Shown in pieces: positions 44,611 through 52,817 of a stretch of 64,000 nucleotides of DNA. Made by a program: the position numbers and the translations under genes. Under the pieces are notes generated by a model. That model was not told the origin of the DNA, searched no databases, and saw only the letters and a program-made list of their open reading frames with translations. The stretch is from Shinella kummerowiae (lineage in GTDB: Bacteria > Pseudomonadota > Alphaproteobacteria > Rhizobiales > Rhizobiaceae): positions 496,001 to 560,000 of the forward strand of contig NZ_WUMK01000001.1 in the NCBI RefSeq assembly GCF_009827055.1. The letters are read 5' to 3'. Numbering within the stretch: the stretch's first letter is position 1; every line of letters begins with the position of its first letter.

Positions 44611-45573
44611 TCAATTACAGGTTGCCGAACCCGACGCATCCGCAACACAAACGGGCGATGGCACGACCACCGCTTCATCTCCTGCGGTCGTTCCACTCCC
44701 CGATGGCGAGGGAACGAGCACCGCCTTGTCCGTATCGATCACATCCGCTGCCCGCGCGGGCTTTTCTTCCGGCAACCGCCGTTCCCGGACGACGCGCTGC
44801 GGCGTTTCCCGGCGCACGATAACCGGAACCTTGCGGTCCTCGACCGTAACCCGCAGCGGCTCCCCGCCACCGATCTGGCTGTCGACGGATGCCGGCGTGG
44901 CGTAGGGGTTCCACGTCTTGCCGGCAAAGCCGCCGACGATGGTGTAGCCATACATCAGTTCGACCAGGTCTTTCTCCGACGCGCCCGACTGGCAGACCCT
45001 CAGACGAATCTGGATCGTCCCGGAATTGTTCATCCGGTTGCGTTCCGCCTCATCCGAGCGGACCTGCTGCCAGCCGTACAGGCAGCCGTCGTCACCCGTC
45101 CCGCGGCCATAGGCATAGCCGAACGGCCCATAGCTGTTGCGCACGAAATTGGACGAGATCGCAACCGGACGGCCTGCGAAATACTGTCGGATTTCCGCCC
45201 GGATCGCCGAATGCAGCACCGGCTTGAAGGCCAGCGTACCGCCCGGCATCGCCACCGTCTCAGCCGGACCGAAGGCCTGTATGCTCAGGAAATTCTGCCC
45301 GGACGTCGCCGCCGAGGTGGAAAGCACGACCTGTTGCTCGATCCCGTTGGTGTATTGGCGCTGGATCACGCTGACGATCGACAGCGTCCCCGGCGCGGGA
45401 AGCACCAGCGCGCTGGTGGCCGGAACGGTCGTGGACTGTGTCGCAACACCGACACCCGGCCGCGCTGCACAGCCGCCAACCAGCGCCACCGCCGCGACCG
45501 CAGCGCCAAGGGTCGCCCTACGGAACGCCCTGCCGTCACGATCAAAAAAACGAATCGCCGCCGAATCATCCAT
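44611..45573 (-). CDS. bcsN: Cellulose biosynthesis protein BcsN (lipoprotein)
   Basis: The product has 320 residues. A hydrophobic stretch ends in VALVGGCAARPG, a plausible lipobox. Family landmarks of BcsN follow: ALVLPAPGTLSIVSVIQRQYTNGIEQQVVLST, NFLSIQAFG and MYGYTIVGGFAGKTWNPYATPA. The C-terminal 80 residues are low-complexity. BcsN occurs upstream of bcsAB in rhizobial cellulose operons; its role is unknown. The ATG at 45573 gives the usual N-terminus. It lies 84 bp before bcsA and 53 bp after the LytTR regulator gene. Confidence 0.82.
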   Translation of the reverse strand: MDDSAAIRFFDRDGRAFRRATLGAAVAAVALVGGCAARPGVGVATQSTTVPATSALVLPAPGTLSIVSVIQRQYTNGIEQQVVLSTSAATSGQNFLSIQAFGPAETVAMPGGTLAFKPVLHSAIRAEIRQYFAGRPVAISSNFVRNSYGPFGYAYGRGTGDDGCLYGWQQVRSDEAERNRMNNSGTIQIRLRVCQSGASEKDLVELMYGYTIVGGFAGKTWNPYATPASVDSQIGGGEPLRVTVEDRKVPVIVRRETPQRVVRERRLPEEKPARAADVIDTDKAVLVPSPSGSGTTAGDEAVVVPSPVCVADASGSATCN

Positions 45574-45626
45574 GCAGCACTCATATTTCGCGTTGACGCG
45601 AATAGGAATGCCCAGAAGTAACGAGG

Positions 45627-46406
45627 CTATGGCACCACCAGCTTCATGCAAGACAGATAACTGCGGCCGATGCGCACCTCGCTGCCATCCTGAAGCTCCA
45701 CAGCCCAAGCACCGTGCCGCCCCCGGCGAAACCCCTTGATCGCTGCGACACGTAGGATCGTGCTGCGATGCACGCGCACGAACTGCTCGGCCGGCAGACG
45801 CCCTTCAAGCGATGCCAGCGTCTCGTCGAGCAGGTAGGTCTCACCCTCCGCATAGATCCGGGCGTAATCCCGCTCCGCGTCGATGCGCGTCACGCCGGCG
45901 GCAGCCACACGCACCAACTTGCCTCGTGACCGCACCCAGAACGGCGGCAGGCCATTCTGCTCCTGCCGCACCGCCTGGCGGAGCGCCTCGAACGCCGTCG
46001 TCATCTCCGTCAGACGCTCGGCGGCATTGCGCGTTTCAACGCGCTGCCGGACACGTGCAAGCGCCGCGGCAAGGCGCACCTCCTCCACCGGCTTCGTCAG
46101 ATAATCGACCGCATCGGCGGAGAATGCGGGCAGCGCGTAGTGACCAAAAGCGGTGACGAAGACGACAGCGGGGGGATTGTCCCTGAGTGCATCGACAACA
46201 TCGAAACCATCGCCACCGGGCATCTGGACATCGAGAAGCAGGAGATCGGGCGCATGGCTGCGTGCTGTATCGATCGCCGCAGTGACGTCCCCTGCCTCCG
46301 CGACCACACGCACGCCACCGATCGACGCCAGCAGGCGCGAAAGACGCCGACGCGCGATCGGTTCATCATCGACGACGATCGCCGTCAGATCCGCAATGTC
46401 GGTCAT
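45627..46406 (-). CDS. LytTR-family response regulator
   Basis: The product has 259 residues. The receiver domain has IVVDDEPIARRRL, phosphoacceptor Asp59 in LLLLDVQMP, and DYLTKPVEE. The LytTR DNA-binding domain from about 155 has VTRIDAERDYARIYAEGETYLLDETLASLEGRLP and FVRVHRSTILR. It overlaps the kinase gene by 4 bp. The next genes on the same strand are bcsN-bcsA-bcsB, so cellulose synthesis is the likely target; the divergent RTX gene is a second candidate. Confidence 0.9.
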   Translation of the reverse strand: MTDIADLTAIVVDDEPIARRRLSRLLASIGGVRVVAEAGDVTAAIDTARSHAPDLLLLDVQMPGGDGFDVVDALRDNPPAVVFVTAFGHYALPAFSADAVDYLTKPVEEVRLAAALARVRQRVETRNAAERLTEMTTAFEALRQAVRQEQNGLPPFWVRSRGKLVRVAAAGVTRIDAERDYARIYAEGETYLLDETLASLEGRLPAEQFVRVHRSTILRVAAIKGFRRGRHGAWAVELQDGSEVRIGRSYLSCMKLVVP

Positions 46407-47512
46407 GAACGCACCAATGGCAGGGTCAACGAGACAGCGAAGCGGCCGGGCCGGACATAGCCGCTTGAAAGCATCGCCCCTTCCGGAAAATGGGTCGCCA
46501 TGCGGTCGGCAACATTCCTGAGCCCGATGCCCATGCCGGGCGGCATCGTGCCTGCCATGTCCATGGGCACGTCATTCTCGACCGTCAGGGCAAGGGCTCC
46601 GTCCTTCACCTCGGCGCGCAGCGCGATCTCCACGGCACCACGTGTCGCACCGACACCATACTTCACCGCATTCTCGAAGATCGGCTGAAGGATGAGCGGC
46701 GGCACACGAACATCCTGCGCCGCATCCTCCACGGAGAACACGACGTTCATGCGGTCGGAAAAGCGCGTGCTTTCCACCGCCAGATAATCCGATTGCAAGG
46801 CAAGTTCCTCGCGCAGCGGAATGTCCTCGGTCGGATCAAGCGACAATGTCTTGCGCAGAAAGCCGGAAAGCTGGAGCACCATCGCCCGCGCATTGGTATT
46901 GGCGCCCTCCTCGATAAGCCCGGCCATTGAATTCAGGGTATTGAACAGGAAATGCGGATTGACCTGGTAGGCAAGCGCACGCATCTGCGCCGACAGGGCC
47001 TCCTCCCGCAGCGCCGCCATGCGGCGTTCCCCGTCGGCAAGTGCGAAACTGTAGCTGAGCGCGAGATAGAGGCAGCACCAGCCGAAGAACAAGGACATGC
47101 CGAAAATCAGCCCGAAGGCGAACTCACGCGTGTCGAAATATGCCGGCTCCGGATAGACGCACACGACGTAGATGAAGAAATCGACGACCGCCGAAACCGG
47201 CGCGGCAAGCAGGGAAAGGCCGAACGCGGCCGCAGCCTGCTGCCACAAGGGACGGGTGAGCGTTCGCTTCAACAGCCAGGTCATGCCGATCGTGAGCAAA
47301 AGCGCGAACGCAATCGAGGCGAGCTTGCCCGGCGCCGATTCGACCGGATCGGTTCCGGCAATACCCCACAACACGCTGGTCGACACGAAGACGGCGGCCC
47401 AATAGGCCGCAGCAAGCTTGCGGATGGCTGCCCGTTGCTCGCCCCGCCCCCAATCGCGTGCCTTGTCGTCTCGCGCTGCCAAACCGAAGCCGGCCTCGGT
47501 CAGACTGGCCAT
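46403..47512 (-). CDS. LytS/AlgZ-type sensor histidine kinase
   Basis: The product has 369 residues. Four hydrophobic segments between about 35 and 157 form a membrane sensor without a large external domain. The His_kinase box of this class follows, with His187 in RALAYQVNPHFLFNTLNSMAGLIEE. The ATPase part has ILQPIFENAVKYGV and GMGIGLRNVADRM. It pairs with the LytTR regulator (4-bp overlap). Its upstream region is shared with the divergent RTX gene across 277 bp, in which no clear LytTR repeat was found. Confidence 0.88.
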   Translation of the reverse strand: MASLTEAGFGLAARDDKARDWGRGEQRAAIRKLAAAYWAAVFVSTSVLWGIAGTDPVESAPGKLASIAFALLLTIGMTWLLKRTLTRPLWQQAAAAFGLSLLAAPVSAVVDFFIYVVCVYPEPAYFDTREFAFGLIFGMSLFFGWCCLYLALSYSFALADGERRMAALREEALSAQMRALAYQVNPHFLFNTLNSMAGLIEEGANTNARAMVLQLSGFLRKTLSLDPTEDIPLREELALQSDYLAVESTRFSDRMNVVFSVEDAAQDVRVPPLILQPIFENAVKYGVGATRGAVEIALRAEVKDGALALTVENDVPMDMAGTMPPGMGIGLRNVADRMATHFPEGAMLSSGYVRPGRFAVSLTLPLVRS

Positions 47513-47789
47513 ATCTTACCCCACAATCCTTGACACCTTTTGCGGGACTATTTCTCGCAATGATCCAACTGTCGATAGACGTTCGTCGCCACCACAGTGC
47601 CATTCGCAGAAAAGCGCTCACTCCGTAAACCCCGCCGTGCTCTGTGCCTGACGCGGCGGGAATGATCGAGATTCGGCGACCAGCGACGTTTTTCGTGCGG
47701 TCGAGGATTGATCCTGCCGTGCCGCGCGCGGGTTTTGCCGTCCGTCGCAGCCAACAGAATCCCGTATCGATTTCGAGGAGTTCATTCCT

Positions 47790-49886
47790 ATGTCCAGCAT
47801 TCCCGGCAACACATCGACGAACGCAACCATCATCAAGGGGCAGACCATCAAGAACGCCCTGACATCGGCCGGCGACGCCGACTGGTTCAAGGCCGCCTTT
47901 TCCGCAGGGCTCGACTACGGCTTCCGCCTTTCCGGCGACGGTTCCGGCAACACCCTGCCCGACCCCGACCTCTATCTCTACGACGCCAACGGCAATTACC
48001 TTGAAGGCGAGACGAATTATTCGTCGAGCAGCATGACGATCAGCTTCTCGGCGCTTGCCGGCGGCACCTATTTCGTCGGCGTCAAGGATAATGGCGACGA
48101 CTTCGGCAACTATATCCTCACCTGGCTTGGCAACGACACGATCCGCCGCGACGTCAACACCACCTCTACCCTCTCCCAGGGGCAGACGATCAAAAGCGCG
48201 GTGGACGTTGCCGGTGATTCCGACTGGTTCAAGATCACCCTCAAGGCCGGTCTCGACTACGGCTTCGCCGTGTCGGGCGACGGTAGCAACGCCTCGCTGC
48301 CGGACACAGACTTGTTCCTGCGCGACGCGAACGGGAACTGGCTTGCCGGCGAAACGAATTACAGCAGCAGCAGCTATTCTCTCGCCTATGCGGCAAGCCA
48401 GACCGGCGTCTACTTCCTCGACGTCAAGGACAACGGCAACGACGTCGGCAACTATAACCTGAGCTGGGTCGGCGCCGACACCATCCTGCGAAACACATCG
48501 ACCACCGCCGTGCTCGGCACCGGCAAGAGCATCGCGAGCGCCGTGGACGTGCAAGGCGATTCCGACTGGTTCAAGGTCAGCCTCAAGGCCGGCATCAGCT
48601 ACGCCTTCACCGTCACCGGCAGCGGCGCAGTCGGCCTCCCTGACGGCGACATCTTCGTGCGTGACGCCAACGGCACCTATTTGGCGGGCGAGACCAACTA
48701 CTCATCCGCAACGGGCCTCGTCACCTTCACGCCCTCCGCCGGCGGCACATACTTCATCGAAGTCAAGGACAATGGCAACGACATCGGCAAGTACATCGTC
48801 GCCAATCCCAGCCTCGACACGATCTTCAACAACACGAAGACGACCAGCAGCATCCTGGTCGGCAGAACCCTCACGGGCAAAATCGATGTTCAGGCAGACA
48901 GCGACTGGTACGGCTTCAACGTCAAGGCGGGCGTCACGTACACGTTCACCACGGGCGGCACCGGCAGCGCGGCCGCAAGCGGCCTCAAGCTGGTCCTGCG
49001 CGATGCCAACGGCAATGTGATCAGCTCGGATTCAGACACGTCTGCCGTTATCGAGTTCACGGCGTCCAATACCGGCAAGGTCTATCTCGACATCGCCGGC
49101 TATTCCTCTTCCGTCAAGGGCAACTTCTATCTCTCCGCGGTGTCGAATGAATCACTGCTGAAGGGTTCCTCGGCGGCTGACGGCCTGACGGGGGGCGACA
49201 ATAACACAACGATCTTCGGCTACGCCGGCAACGACCGCCTCTCCGGCGGTGGTGGAAACGACCTCCTGGTCGGTGGGGCCGGTGCGGACAAGCTTTACGG
49301 CGGTACGGGCGTCGATATCGCCTCCTACCGCGACGCCACCTCCGGCGTAGTGGCCAGCTTGCTGAGCCCGTCAAAAAATACGGGGGAAGCCAAAGGTGAC
49401 AGCTATTCTTCGATCGAAGGTCTCACCGGCTCCGCCCATGCCGACGTGCTCGAAGGCAATAGCGGCGCAAACCGTCTGAGTGGCTCTGCCGGCAACGACA
49501 AGATTTATGGCGGCGCAGGTGCCGACGAACTTTATGGTGGCGCCGGCGCAGACGAACTCTACGGCGGCACCGGTGTCGATACCTTTGTCTTTAAGAGCTA
49601 CAGCGACAGCACCACCACCGCGCGGGACATGATCTACGACTTCTCGAAAAGCCAACGCGACAAGATCGACCTTTCAACCATCGATGCCAGCACCACTGCG
49701 TCAGGCAATCAGGCGTTCACGTTCATCGGCGAGAAGGGGTTCAGCAACAAGGCGGGCGAACTACGCTACATAAACAGCGGCGGCGATACGTTCCTCTACG
49801 GCGATGTAAACGGCGACGGAAAGGCCGACCTCGCCATCCGGCTCGACAATACGATCGAGTTCGTGAAGGGTGACTTCATTCTCTAA
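47790..49886 (+). CDS. Secreted RTX protein with four pre-peptidase C-terminal (PPC) repeats
   Basis: The product has 698 residues and no Sec signal, as expected for type I secretion. Four repeats of about 112 residues start near 18, 131, 244 and 358, each with DADWFK/DSDWFK, DANGN, LAGETNYSS and FxVxVKDNG-type blocks; the fourth is the most diverged. Next come calcium-binding nonapeptides (YAGNDRLSGGGGNDLLVGGAGADKLYGG, then NDKIYGGAGADELYGG repeats) and a serralysin-type C-terminal domain (DFSKSQRDKIDLSTIDA, GDVNGDGKADLAIRL). There is no protease HExxH domain, so it is probably an adhesin or matrix protein. A dedicated type I exporter is not adjacent. Confidence 0.87.
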   Translation: MSSIPGNTSTNATIIKGQTIKNALTSAGDADWFKAAFSAGLDYGFRLSGDGSGNTLPDPDLYLYDANGNYLEGETNYSSSSMTISFSALAGGTYFVGVKDNGDDFGNYILTWLGNDTIRRDVNTTSTLSQGQTIKSAVDVAGDSDWFKITLKAGLDYGFAVSGDGSNASLPDTDLFLRDANGNWLAGETNYSSSSYSLAYAASQTGVYFLDVKDNGNDVGNYNLSWVGADTILRNTSTTAVLGTGKSIASAVDVQGDSDWFKVSLKAGISYAFTVTGSGAVGLPDGDIFVRDANGTYLAGETNYSSATGLVTFTPSAGGTYFIEVKDNGNDIGKYIVANPSLDTIFNNTKTTSSILVGRTLTGKIDVQADSDWYGFNVKAGVTYTFTTGGTGSAAASGLKLVLRDANGNVISSDSDTSAVIEFTASNTGKVYLDIAGYSSSVKGNFYLSAVSNESLLKGSSAADGLTGGDNNTTIFGYAGNDRLSGGGGNDLLVGGAGADKLYGGTGVDIASYRDATSGVVASLLSPSKNTGEAKGDSYSSIEGLTGSAHADVLEGNSGANRLSGSAGNDKIYGGAGADELYGGAGADELYGGTGVDTFVFKSYSDSTTTARDMIYDFSKSQRDKIDLSTIDASTTASGNQAFTFIGEKGFSNKAGELRYINSGGDTFLYGDVNGDGKADLAIRLDNTIEFVKGDFIL

Positions 49887-49916
49887 ATACCCTTAGGGCC
49901 ACGACGCCAACAAGAC

Positions 49917-49945
49917 GCCCCGGCATCATTCGATGCCGGGGCTTT
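49917..49945 (+). terminator. Terminator after the RTX gene
   Basis: An 11-bp perfect stem (GCCCCGGCATC with GATGCCGGGGC) around ATTC is followed by TTT. It starts about 30 bp past the RTX stop and separates it from a convergent gene. Confidence 0.75.
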
Positions 49946-49966
49946 CGATTCCTGTTAGCGTTCGAC

Positions 49967-50452
49967 TTACTTCAGCTTGGCGCTGACGGCGTCGATGCCG
50001 GCGCGGGCGCATTCGTCGTCGATGTCGCCGCTCGGCGCACCGCCGACGCCGATGGCGCCGATGGTTTCTTCACCGACCTTCACCGGCACGCCGCCGGCCA
50101 GCACGAGCAGGCCTTCGATCGAGACGAGCTGCGCGGCAGCCGGGTTCTTGCCGACATTTTCAGCGATCTTCTGGGTCGGGGCGCGCATGGAAGCTGCCGT
50201 GAAAGCCTTGCGGACAGCGCTGTCGAGGGTGTGCGGGCCGGCACGGTCGGCGCGCAGAACGGCGCGGGTGACACCGGCACGGTCGACGACGGCGACCGTC
50301 ACGTTGAACTTCTTGGCGGCGCAGGCCTTGACGGCAGCGTCGGCGGCTTCGACCGCGATGTCGAGCGGCATGTTGCGCTCGGTGAGAACGTCAGCCTGGG
50401 CGGCACCGGCAAGGGTCAGAGCGGCAAAGGCGGTGGCAACGAACGTCTTCAT
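49967..50452 (-). CDS. Periplasmic GlcG/HbpS-like heme-binding family protein
   Basis: The product has 161 residues. The signal peptide MKTFVATAFAALTLAGAAQA precedes a single GlcG domain (MPLDIAVEAADAAVKACAAK, VTVAVVDRAGVTRAVLRADRAGPHTLDSAVRKAFTAASM, EGLLVLAGGVPVKVGEETIGAIGVGGAPSG, DDECARAGIDAV). HbpS of Streptomyces, of this family, binds heme and modulates a two-component kinase. The ATG at 50452 has GGAG six bases upstream. The FixJ-like regulator and its kinase are encoded just upstream on the same strand. Confidence 0.85.
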   Translation of the reverse strand: MKTFVATAFAALTLAGAAQADVLTERNMPLDIAVEAADAAVKACAAKKFNVTVAVVDRAGVTRAVLRADRAGPHTLDSAVRKAFTAASMRAPTQKIAENVGKNPAAAQLVSIEGLLVLAGGVPVKVGEETIGAIGVGGAPSGDIDDECARAGIDAVSAKLK

Positions 50453-50559
50453 GTCTATCTCCATATGGGGCCGCGCGGTCTCGTTGGCGGCGACGCCCTG
50501 TTTTCGGAGATTTCCACCCGCTGCGGTATCGGTGGATGGACGGAGCGCAGTCCGTAGGA

Positions 50560-51156
50560 CTACGGAGCCTGCCCGATCAACGCCAGCCGCGCGAACTCCG
50601 CCACCGAGGTCGTGCCGAGTTTCTGGGCAATGTTCGCCCGGTGCGTGTCCACCGTGCGGGGCGACAGGGTCAGCGTTTCAGCAATCTCCCGCGTCGACCA
50701 GCCGCGCCCGACCATGTCCAACACCTCGCGCTCGCGATCGGTGAGCTGCGCAACGAGCTGCGCCGCCTCCGCCCGCTCCGCCTGCTGGTCCAGCGCGCCC
50801 GATGCCTGTTGCAGCGCCTCGATCAGCACCTGTTCGTCGATCGGCTTCGTCAGGAAATCGACAACGCCGGCCTTGAAGGCCCGGCGGCAGGCATGCACGT
50901 CGCCATGACCGGTACAGATGATCGTCGGCCAATCGCAGCCGATCGCACCAAGCTTTTCATGCAATTGCAAGCCGGTGATCGCCGGCATGCGCAGGTCGAG
51001 GAGCAGCACCCCCGGCTTCAGCTTCGGCGCCCGCGCGAGAAAGGCAGTCGGATCACCGAACGTCTCGATGCGGATGCCGTAGGTGCCGAGCAGCAGCGAC
51101 AGGGCGCTGCGCACCCCTTCGTCGTCATCGACCAGATAGACCGGCGCCATTGTCAT
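50560..51156 (-). CDS. FixJ/NarL-type response regulator
   Basis: The product has 198 residues. The receiver has VYLVDDDEGVRSAL, phosphoacceptor Asp54 in LLLDLRMP, and FLTKPIDEQ. The LuxR-type helix-turn-helix is LTDREREVLDMVGRGWSTREIAETLTLSPRTVDTHRANI. It overlaps the kinase gene by 4 bp. An ATG two codons in is an alternative start. Confidence 0.9.
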   Translation of the reverse strand: MTMAPVYLVDDDEGVRSALSLLLGTYGIRIETFGDPTAFLARAPKLKPGVLLLDLRMPAITGLQLHEKLGAIGCDWPTIICTGHGDVHACRRAFKAGVVDFLTKPIDEQVLIEALQQASGALDQQAERAEAAQLVAQLTDREREVLDMVGRGWSTREIAETLTLSPRTVDTHRANIAQKLGTTSVAEFARLALIGQAP

Positions 51157-52784
51157 TCCGCTGCTTCCTCCCGTCTTTCCGCGGTCCGCGCCGCGGGCAA
51201 CCGCACGGTGAAGACTGCACCGCCCGCTACCCCGTTCTCCGCGACGATACTGCCGTCAAAGCGCTCGACGATGCTTTCGCACAGGCTCAATCCCAGCCCC
51301 ATGCCGTCCGGCTTGCTGGAGAAGAATGGCTCGAACAGCCGCGGCAGAATGTCGGCAGGAATACCGGTTCCATTGTCGGCGACGACGATCTCGAAATTTT
51401 CTTCCGAACCCGGCCTCAACGAAACCAGAACCCGGCCATCCACCCTGTCCGCCTGCTCCACCGCATCGGCCGCGTTGCGAATGAGATTGTGGATCACCTG
51501 TTCGATCTCCACGGGGTCGATCCGTGCCAGGGCGGGCGTTTCGGGCAGTTCCACGTCGAGCACGATGCCGCGCCGGTCGAGGTCGATGCGCGACAGCGCC
51601 ACGATATCGGCGACGTGGCGGCCGAGATCGTGCACGCCCGCCTCCAGGGCACTTTTACCGACATAGGCGCGCAACCGCACGAGAATATCGGCGGCGCGCT
51701 TGGCCTGAAGCACATTTGCGGCGAGTACGCTATCGATCGGCGTATCCTGCAAGCCGCTCGCCGCCGCGATGCGCCGTCCCGCCTGGCTCTGGCTGAGCAG
51801 CGCCGTCAGCGGCTGGGTCAGTTCGTGGGCGATGCCGGAGGCCATTTCGCCCATGCTGTTGATACGCAGCGCATGGGCAAGCTTGGTCTCGTGCTGGCGA
51901 AGCGCCTCGCGCCGGGACGCGGCCTCCGCCGCCTCGCGGGCAAGGGCCGCATCCTGCCGATGCCGCAGCAATGAGCGAACGAGCGCGAGCCCGGAAAGCG
52001 AGATCGCCGCGAACAGCGCAAAGGGCAGCGGTGGAAGAAGCTGCGGCAACGTCACCTGCCGCCCTACGGATAGCCGCAACGGTTGCGTGGCGCTTGCGAT
52101 CGGCGCGTCGAACCGAACGGTACGGGCGAAAAGTGACGATGCCGCCAGCTGTCTTGCAGGCATTCCCAGCAGCAATCCCTGCCCCGTCGAAAGCGTCAGC
52201 GATGCCCAACGCGGCGATTCTTCACCTTCGACGAGTTTAGCGCCGTCAATGTCGAGGCTCACGGCAAGCGTATCGTTCATGCGCTTCATGAGGCGATAGT
52301 GGCCGGGCTTGCCATCCGGACCGTAGGCCGCCTTGCCGGATGCAAGTCCCTCGACGGCCCGGGCAACCGCCAACGGATCCACCGTCGACCCGTCCGCGGA
52401 CGTCGCGGAACTCACCACGCTCGCCCCCTCGCCCGGCGACAGGCGGATGAGGTCGATCGCGACGATGCGCGGATAGAACCGCAGGATCGATCGTGCAACG
52501 AGGTCGAAATCCTGCGACGGCTGCGCCTGCGCAAGGCCAAGGGCGCTCAGGCTCGTCAGATGCGCATCATGCTGGGCGACGCGCTGGGAAATGGCGCGTT
52601 GCAGCGAACGGCCGCTTTCCGACACGTCCTGCTCCAGCACCTGCCGATGGCTTGTCGCCGAATAGAGGCCGAAAGCGACAAGCAGCAGCAGCCAGCCACC
52701 GACAAGGGCGGCCGAGGAACGAAGAAAAGTCAGGCGTCGATGCATCGAAGGTGAGCCGGGTCGAGGGTCTGGGGTAAGCATCAT
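51153..52784 (-). CDS. Membrane sensor histidine kinase of the FixL/DctB type
   Basis: The product has 543 residues. Membrane helices at about 22-42 and 253-270 enclose a 210-residue periplasmic sensor with CHASE/Cache-like traits (RAISQRVAQHDAHLTSLSAL). A coiled coil then leads to HisKA with His320 in MASGIAHELTQPLTALL, a box shared by DctB and FixL. The ATPase domain has NLIRNAADAV, ADNGTGI and GMGLGLSL. There is no PAS domain, so the periplasmic part must sense the signal. GGAGG lies 10 bases upstream of 52784; a second start at 52745 is possible. Confidence 0.88.
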   Translation of the reverse strand: MMLTPDPRPGSPSMHRRLTFLRSSAALVGGWLLLLVAFGLYSATSHRQVLEQDVSESGRSLQRAISQRVAQHDAHLTSLSALGLAQAQPSQDFDLVARSILRFYPRIVAIDLIRLSPGEGASVVSSATSADGSTVDPLAVARAVEGLASGKAAYGPDGKPGHYRLMKRMNDTLAVSLDIDGAKLVEGEESPRWASLTLSTGQGLLLGMPARQLAASSLFARTVRFDAPIASATQPLRLSVGRQVTLPQLLPPLPFALFAAISLSGLALVRSLLRHRQDAALAREAAEAASRREALRQHETKLAHALRINSMGEMASGIAHELTQPLTALLSQSQAGRRIAAASGLQDTPIDSVLAANVLQAKRAADILVRLRAYVGKSALEAGVHDLGRHVADIVALSRIDLDRRGIVLDVELPETPALARIDPVEIEQVIHNLIRNAADAVEQADRVDGRVLVSLRPGSEENFEIVVADNGTGIPADILPRLFEPFFSSKPDGMGLGLSLCESIVERFDGSIVAENGVAGGAVFTVRLPAARTAERREEAAE

Positions 52785-52817
52785 AGGGCTTGCCTCCTCC
52801 CTTGGCGATCCGCAGCA

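Noticed and set aside
47513..47789. LytTR direct repeats in the divergent region before the RTX gene
   Set aside because: One GACGTT-containing sequence resembles a half site, but no second copy at the right spacing was found, so no operator is claimed.
47790..49700. Repeated DNA inside the RTX gene considered as a CRISPR-like or tandem-repeat array
   Set aside because: The repeats are coding, about 340 bp or 27 bp units in frame, and translate to PPC and calcium-binding repeats.
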